Source: Pelagibius sp048268885
GTDB lineage: Bacteria; Pseudomonadota; Alphaproteobacteria; Kiloniellales; Kiloniellaceae
Reading direction: 5' to 3'
Assembly (NCBI GenBank): GCA_048268885.1
Contig: JBLWUP010000013.1
Span: 1 to 64,000 of the forward strand
DNA: 64,000 bases
The notes under the pieces were generated by a model. The model made no database searches, had not been told where the DNA came from, and saw only the letters and a program-made list of their open reading frames with translations. Positions 61,559 through 64,000 of the stretch are shown one piece after another (positions within the stretch are counted from its first letter, which is position 1; every line of letters begins with the position of its first letter). The position numbers were made by a program, and so were the translations under genes.

Positions 61559-61584
61559 AAAAAAAGCCCTGCCGAATGCAGGGC
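61559..61584 (-). terminator. Minus-strand terminator-like hairpin in the chvE leader
   Basis: GCCCTGC-CGAAT-GCAGGGC (61566-61584) is a perfect 7-bp hairpin. Read on the minus strand it is followed by TTTTTTT (61565 to 61559), the pattern of an intrinsic terminator. On the plus strand the same hairpin stands 27 bp upstream of the chvE ATG. Confidence 0.65.
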
Positions 61585-61611
61585 AGACAGGGCAAAGGAA
61601 GGAATTGCTTC

Positions 61612-62685
61612 ATGAAACGGATTACATCTCTGTTGGCGTCCCTCGCTGTGGCCGCCGGCGCCTTGACGCTGTCGGCCAGCGGGCCGGTCCTGGCGCAGGA
61701 CAAGGGCACCATCGGCATCGCCATGCCGACCAAGTCCTCGGCCCGCTGGATCTCCGACGGCAACTCCATGGTCCAGCAGTTCGAAGCCGCCGGCTACAAG
61801 ACGGACCTGCAGTACGCCGAAGACGACATCCCCAACCAGCTGGCGCAGATCGAGAACATGATCGTCAAGGGCGTCGACGTGCTGGTCATCGCCGCCATTG
61901 ACGGCACCACGCTGTCGAACGCGCTGCAGCAGGCGGCGGACAGCGGCATCAAGGTCATCGCCTATGACCGCCTGATCCGCGACAGCGCCAACGTCGACTA
62001 CTACGCCACCTTCGACAACTTCAAGGTCGGCGTGCAGCAGGCCTCCACCATCGTCGATGCGCTCGACATGAGCAAAGGCCCCCACAACATCGAACTCTTC
62101 GGCGGCTCGCCCGACGACAACAACGCCTACTTCTTCTACAACGGCGCCATGAGCGTGCTGCAGCCCTTGATCGACGACGGCAAGCTGGTGGTGAAGTCAG
62201 GCCAGATGGGCATGGACACCGTCGGCACGCTGCGCTGGGACGGCGCCGTCGCCCAGGCGCGCATGGACAACCTGCTGTCGGCCTACTACAGCGATGCGCG
62301 GGTCGATGCCGTGCTGTCGCCCTATGACGGCCTGTCGATCGGCATCCTCTCCTCGCTGAAGGGCGTCGGCTACGGCAGCGCCAGCCAGCCCATGCCGCTC
62401 GTCTCCGGTCAGGACGCCGAGGTGCCCTCGGTGAAGTCGATCCTCGCCGGCGAGCAGCACTCGACCATCTTCAAGGACACCCGCGAGCTGGCCCGCGTCA
62501 CCGTGGGCATGGTCGATGCCCTGCTGCAGGGCAGCGAGCCCGAGATCAACGACACCACCACCTACGACAACGGCGTGAAGGTGGTGCCGTCCTACCTGCT
62601 GGAACCCGTCGCGGTTGACGAGAGCAACTGGGAAAAGGTTCTGATCGATTCCGGCTACTACACCATCGAGCAGATCAAAGGTTAG
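61612..62685 (+). CDS. chvE: Multiple sugar-binding periplasmic protein, ChvE
   Basis: 357 residues. Signal peptide MKRITSLLASLAVAAGALTLSASGPVLAQ, cleavage near residue 29. Mature: GTIGIAMPTKSSARWISDGNSMVQQFEAAGYKTDLQYAEDDIPNQLAQIENMIVKGVDVLVIAAIDG, then YDRLIRDSANVDYYATFDNFKVGVQQA and IELFGGSPDDNNAYFFYNGA. The match to ChvE/xylose-binding proteins is strong. It binds aldoses in the periplasm and feeds the GguA/GguB ABC importer; in Agrobacterium it also signals to chemoreceptors. GGAAGGAA precedes the ATG. Confidence 0.92.
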   Translation: MKRITSLLASLAVAAGALTLSASGPVLAQDKGTIGIAMPTKSSARWISDGNSMVQQFEAAGYKTDLQYAEDDIPNQLAQIENMIVKGVDVLVIAAIDGTTLSNALQQAADSGIKVIAYDRLIRDSANVDYYATFDNFKVGVQQASTIVDALDMSKGPHNIELFGGSPDDNNAYFFYNGAMSVLQPLIDDGKLVVKSGQMGMDTVGTLRWDGAVAQARMDNLLSAYYSDARVDAVLSPYDGLSIGILSSLKGVGYGSASQPMPLVSGQDAEVPSVKSILAGEQHSTIFKDTRELARVTVGMVDALLQGSEPEINDTTTYDNGVKVVPSYLLEPVAVDESNWEKVLIDSGYYTIEQIKG

Positions 62686-62708
62686 GTGTAGGATCGATAC
62701 CTGCATCG

Positions 62709-62750
62709 GCGCCGCCCCCCTGGCAACACCTGGTTGCCCGGGGGCGGCGC
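62709..62750 (+). promoter_or_regulatory. Very strong hairpin between chvE and gguA
   Basis: GCGCCGCCCCC pairs with GGGGGCGGCGC (11 bp) and GGCAAC-ACCTG-GTTGCC forms an inner 6-bp stem. No T run follows. It likely stabilises the chvE 3' end or attenuates transcription into gguA, raising binding protein over ATPase. Confidence 0.75.
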
Positions 62751-62787
62751 TGAGCCACAGCCCCACACGAGGGGCGGAGCGGGTCGC

Positions 62788-64000
62788 ATGGATGCCATTC
62801 TCGAAATGCGCGGGATCACCAAGACCTTTCCCGGGGTCAAGGCGCTCGACAACGTCAGCCTGAAGGTCAAGCGCGGCGAAATTCACGCGCTGGTCGGTGA
62901 AAACGGCGCCGGCAAGTCGACCCTGATGAAGGTGCTGAGCGGCGTCTACCCGCATGGCGCCTACGAGGGCGACATCCTCTACGACGGCGAGGTGCAGCGC
63001 TTCCGCGGCATCGCCGACAGCGAAGGCGTGGGCATCATCATCATCCACCAGGAACTCGCCCTGGTGCCCCTGCTGTCCATCGCCGAGAACATCTTTCTGG
63101 GCAACGAGATCCACCGGGCCGGCGCCATCGACTGGCCGGCGACCTACGCGCGCGCCGACGAGCTGCTGCGCAAGGTCGGCCTCAAGGAGCCCTCCTCCAC
63201 CCTGATCACCAACATCGGCGTCGGCAAGCAGCAGCTGGTCGAGATCGCCAAGGCGCTGTCCAAGCGGGTGAAGCTGCTGATCCTCGACGAGCCGACCGCC
63301 AGCCTGCAGGAAAACGACAGTCAGAAGCTGCTGGACCTGCTGCTGGAATTCAAGGCCCAAGGCATCACCTCGATCCTCATCTCGCACAAGCTGAACGAGG
63401 TGAGCCGCGTCGCCGATTCCATCACCGTGCTGCGCGACGGCGCGGCGGTCTCTTCGCTGGACTGTCAGGGCGCCAACAACAATGGCGAAACCATCGACGA
63501 GGCGCGCATCATCAAGGACATGGTGGGCCGCGACATGGCGCACCGCTATCCCGAGCGCACACCGCAGATCGACGGGATGCTGATGGAGGTCTTCGACTGG
63601 ACCGCCCACCACCCACAGCACCCGGACCGCAAGGTTGTCAAGGGCGTGAACCTGACGGTGCGCCGGGGCGAGGTGGTCGGCATCGCCGGGCTGATGGGCT
63701 CCGGGCGCACCGAGCTGGCCATGAGCCTCTTCGGGCGCAGCTACGGCCAGAACATCTCCGGCCGGGTGAAGATGAACGGCCGGGAGGTCGACGTCTCCAC
63801 GGTCGGCCGCGTGGTCGATGCGGGCATCGCCTACGTGACCGAGGACCGCAAGGCCCTGGGCCTGGTGCTGGACGAGACCATGGCCAAGAACATCAGCCTG
63901 TCGAACCTGGAGAAGGTCTCCTCCCACGGCGTCATCGACGAGGGGGCGGAACGCAAGGTCGCGATGGATTTCCGCGACGCCCTCAATATCCGCACCCCCA
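62788..64000 (+). CDS. gguA: Sugar ABC importer ATPase, GguA (partial at the right edge)
   Basis: The first 404 codons of a two-domain sugar-importer ATPase; it runs off the window. Domain 1: Walker A GENGAGKST (38-46), signature VGKQQLVEIAKAL, Walker B LLILDEPTASLQ, FPGVKALDNVSL at the start. Domain 2 starts near 285 with VVKGVNLTVRRGEVVGIAGLMGSGRTELAMSLFG (degenerate Walker A, usual for this family) and AYVTEDRKALGLVL. This is the layout of AraG/XylG/GguA enzymes. ATG 62788 lies in a GGGGCGGAGC-rich context. With ChvE and presumably gguB beyond the edge it forms an aldose importer. Confidence 0.87.
   Translation, partial: MDAILEMRGITKTFPGVKALDNVSLKVKRGEIHALVGENGAGKSTLMKVLSGVYPHGAYEGDILYDGEVQRFRGIADSEGVGIIIIHQELALVPLLSIAENIFLGNEIHRAGAIDWPATYARADELLRKVGLKEPSSTLITNIGVGKQQLVEIAKALSKRVKLLILDEPTASLQENDSQKLLDLLLEFKAQGITSILISHKLNEVSRVADSITVLRDGAAVSSLDCQGANNNGETIDEARIIKDMVGRDMAHRYPERTPQIDGMLMEVFDWTAHHPQHPDRKVVKGVNLTVRRGEVVGIAGLMGSGRTELAMSLFGRSYGQNISGRVKMNGREVDVSTVGRVVDAGIAYVTEDRKALGLVLDETMAKNISLSNLEKVSSHGVIDEGAERKVAMDFRDALNIRTP

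Overview
The window is GC-rich, densely coded and reads as the chromosome of an alphaproteobacterium, probably Rhodospirillales-like. The main reasons are a gbpR/chvE/gguA sugar-uptake locus of the Agrobacterium/Azospirillum type, a winged-helix gene paired with a NusG-paralogue gene at the head of a surface-glycan locus, a WaaA Kdo transferase, a PEP-CTERM protein and several FAH, DMGDH and MttB family genes. No rRNA, tRNA, insertion sequence, phage gene or CRISPR array was seen. Species cannot be fixed by reading alone.

Layout. (1) 1-1466: a cysD fragment and a UDP-glucuronate 4-epimerase gene, both on the minus strand. (2) 2030-18633: a surface-glycan operon headed by a wHTH regulator and an RfaH/NusG-like antiterminator. 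A perfect hairpin and an ops-like element (GCGGTAGCGTG) follow directly. Then come pseB, pseC, a NeuB-family synthase, hisH2, hisF2, pseA-like, a pseudaminate-locus methyltransferase, pseF, a KpsS-like protein, a pseG-pseH fusion, pseI, an ABC flippase and a second KpsS-like protein, ending at a terminator. Together these predict an activated pseudaminic acid, probably with an acetamidino group supplied by the HisH2/HisF2/PseA set, plus its export. (3) 19021-29704: glycosyltransferases, methyltransferases, a GT4-methyltransferase fusion, a 4-ketoreductase and waaA, ending in a strong terminator. (4) 29985-33994: a TetR repressor divergent from an RND exporter and a LolA-like partner, with a near-textbook promoter/operator. 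(5) 34097-43362: a GntR-controlled catabolic locus (two FAH hydrolases, an ABC importer, an Ldh-family dehydrogenase, an IlvD/Edd dehydratase).

(6) 43867-51213: two very large proteins of unknown function in tandem. Both carry copies of a module of about 60-80 residues with a W-x-I/L core, interleaved with propeller-like sequence in the first and pentapeptide repeats in the second. This pair and the ops/RfaH arrangement are the best candidates for undescribed biology here. (7) 51215-53754: dusA and an orphan PEP-CTERM protein in a less GC-rich stretch. (8) 53956-60317: a methylamine/betaine-type demethylation operon (DMGDH-like, non-pyrrolysine MttB, HIBADH-like, YjbR) divergent from a LysR regulator. 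(9) 60359-64000: gbpR, chvE and the start of gguA, with notable hairpins around chvE.

All functional calls come from reading translated sequence and recalled family motifs; no database search was run.
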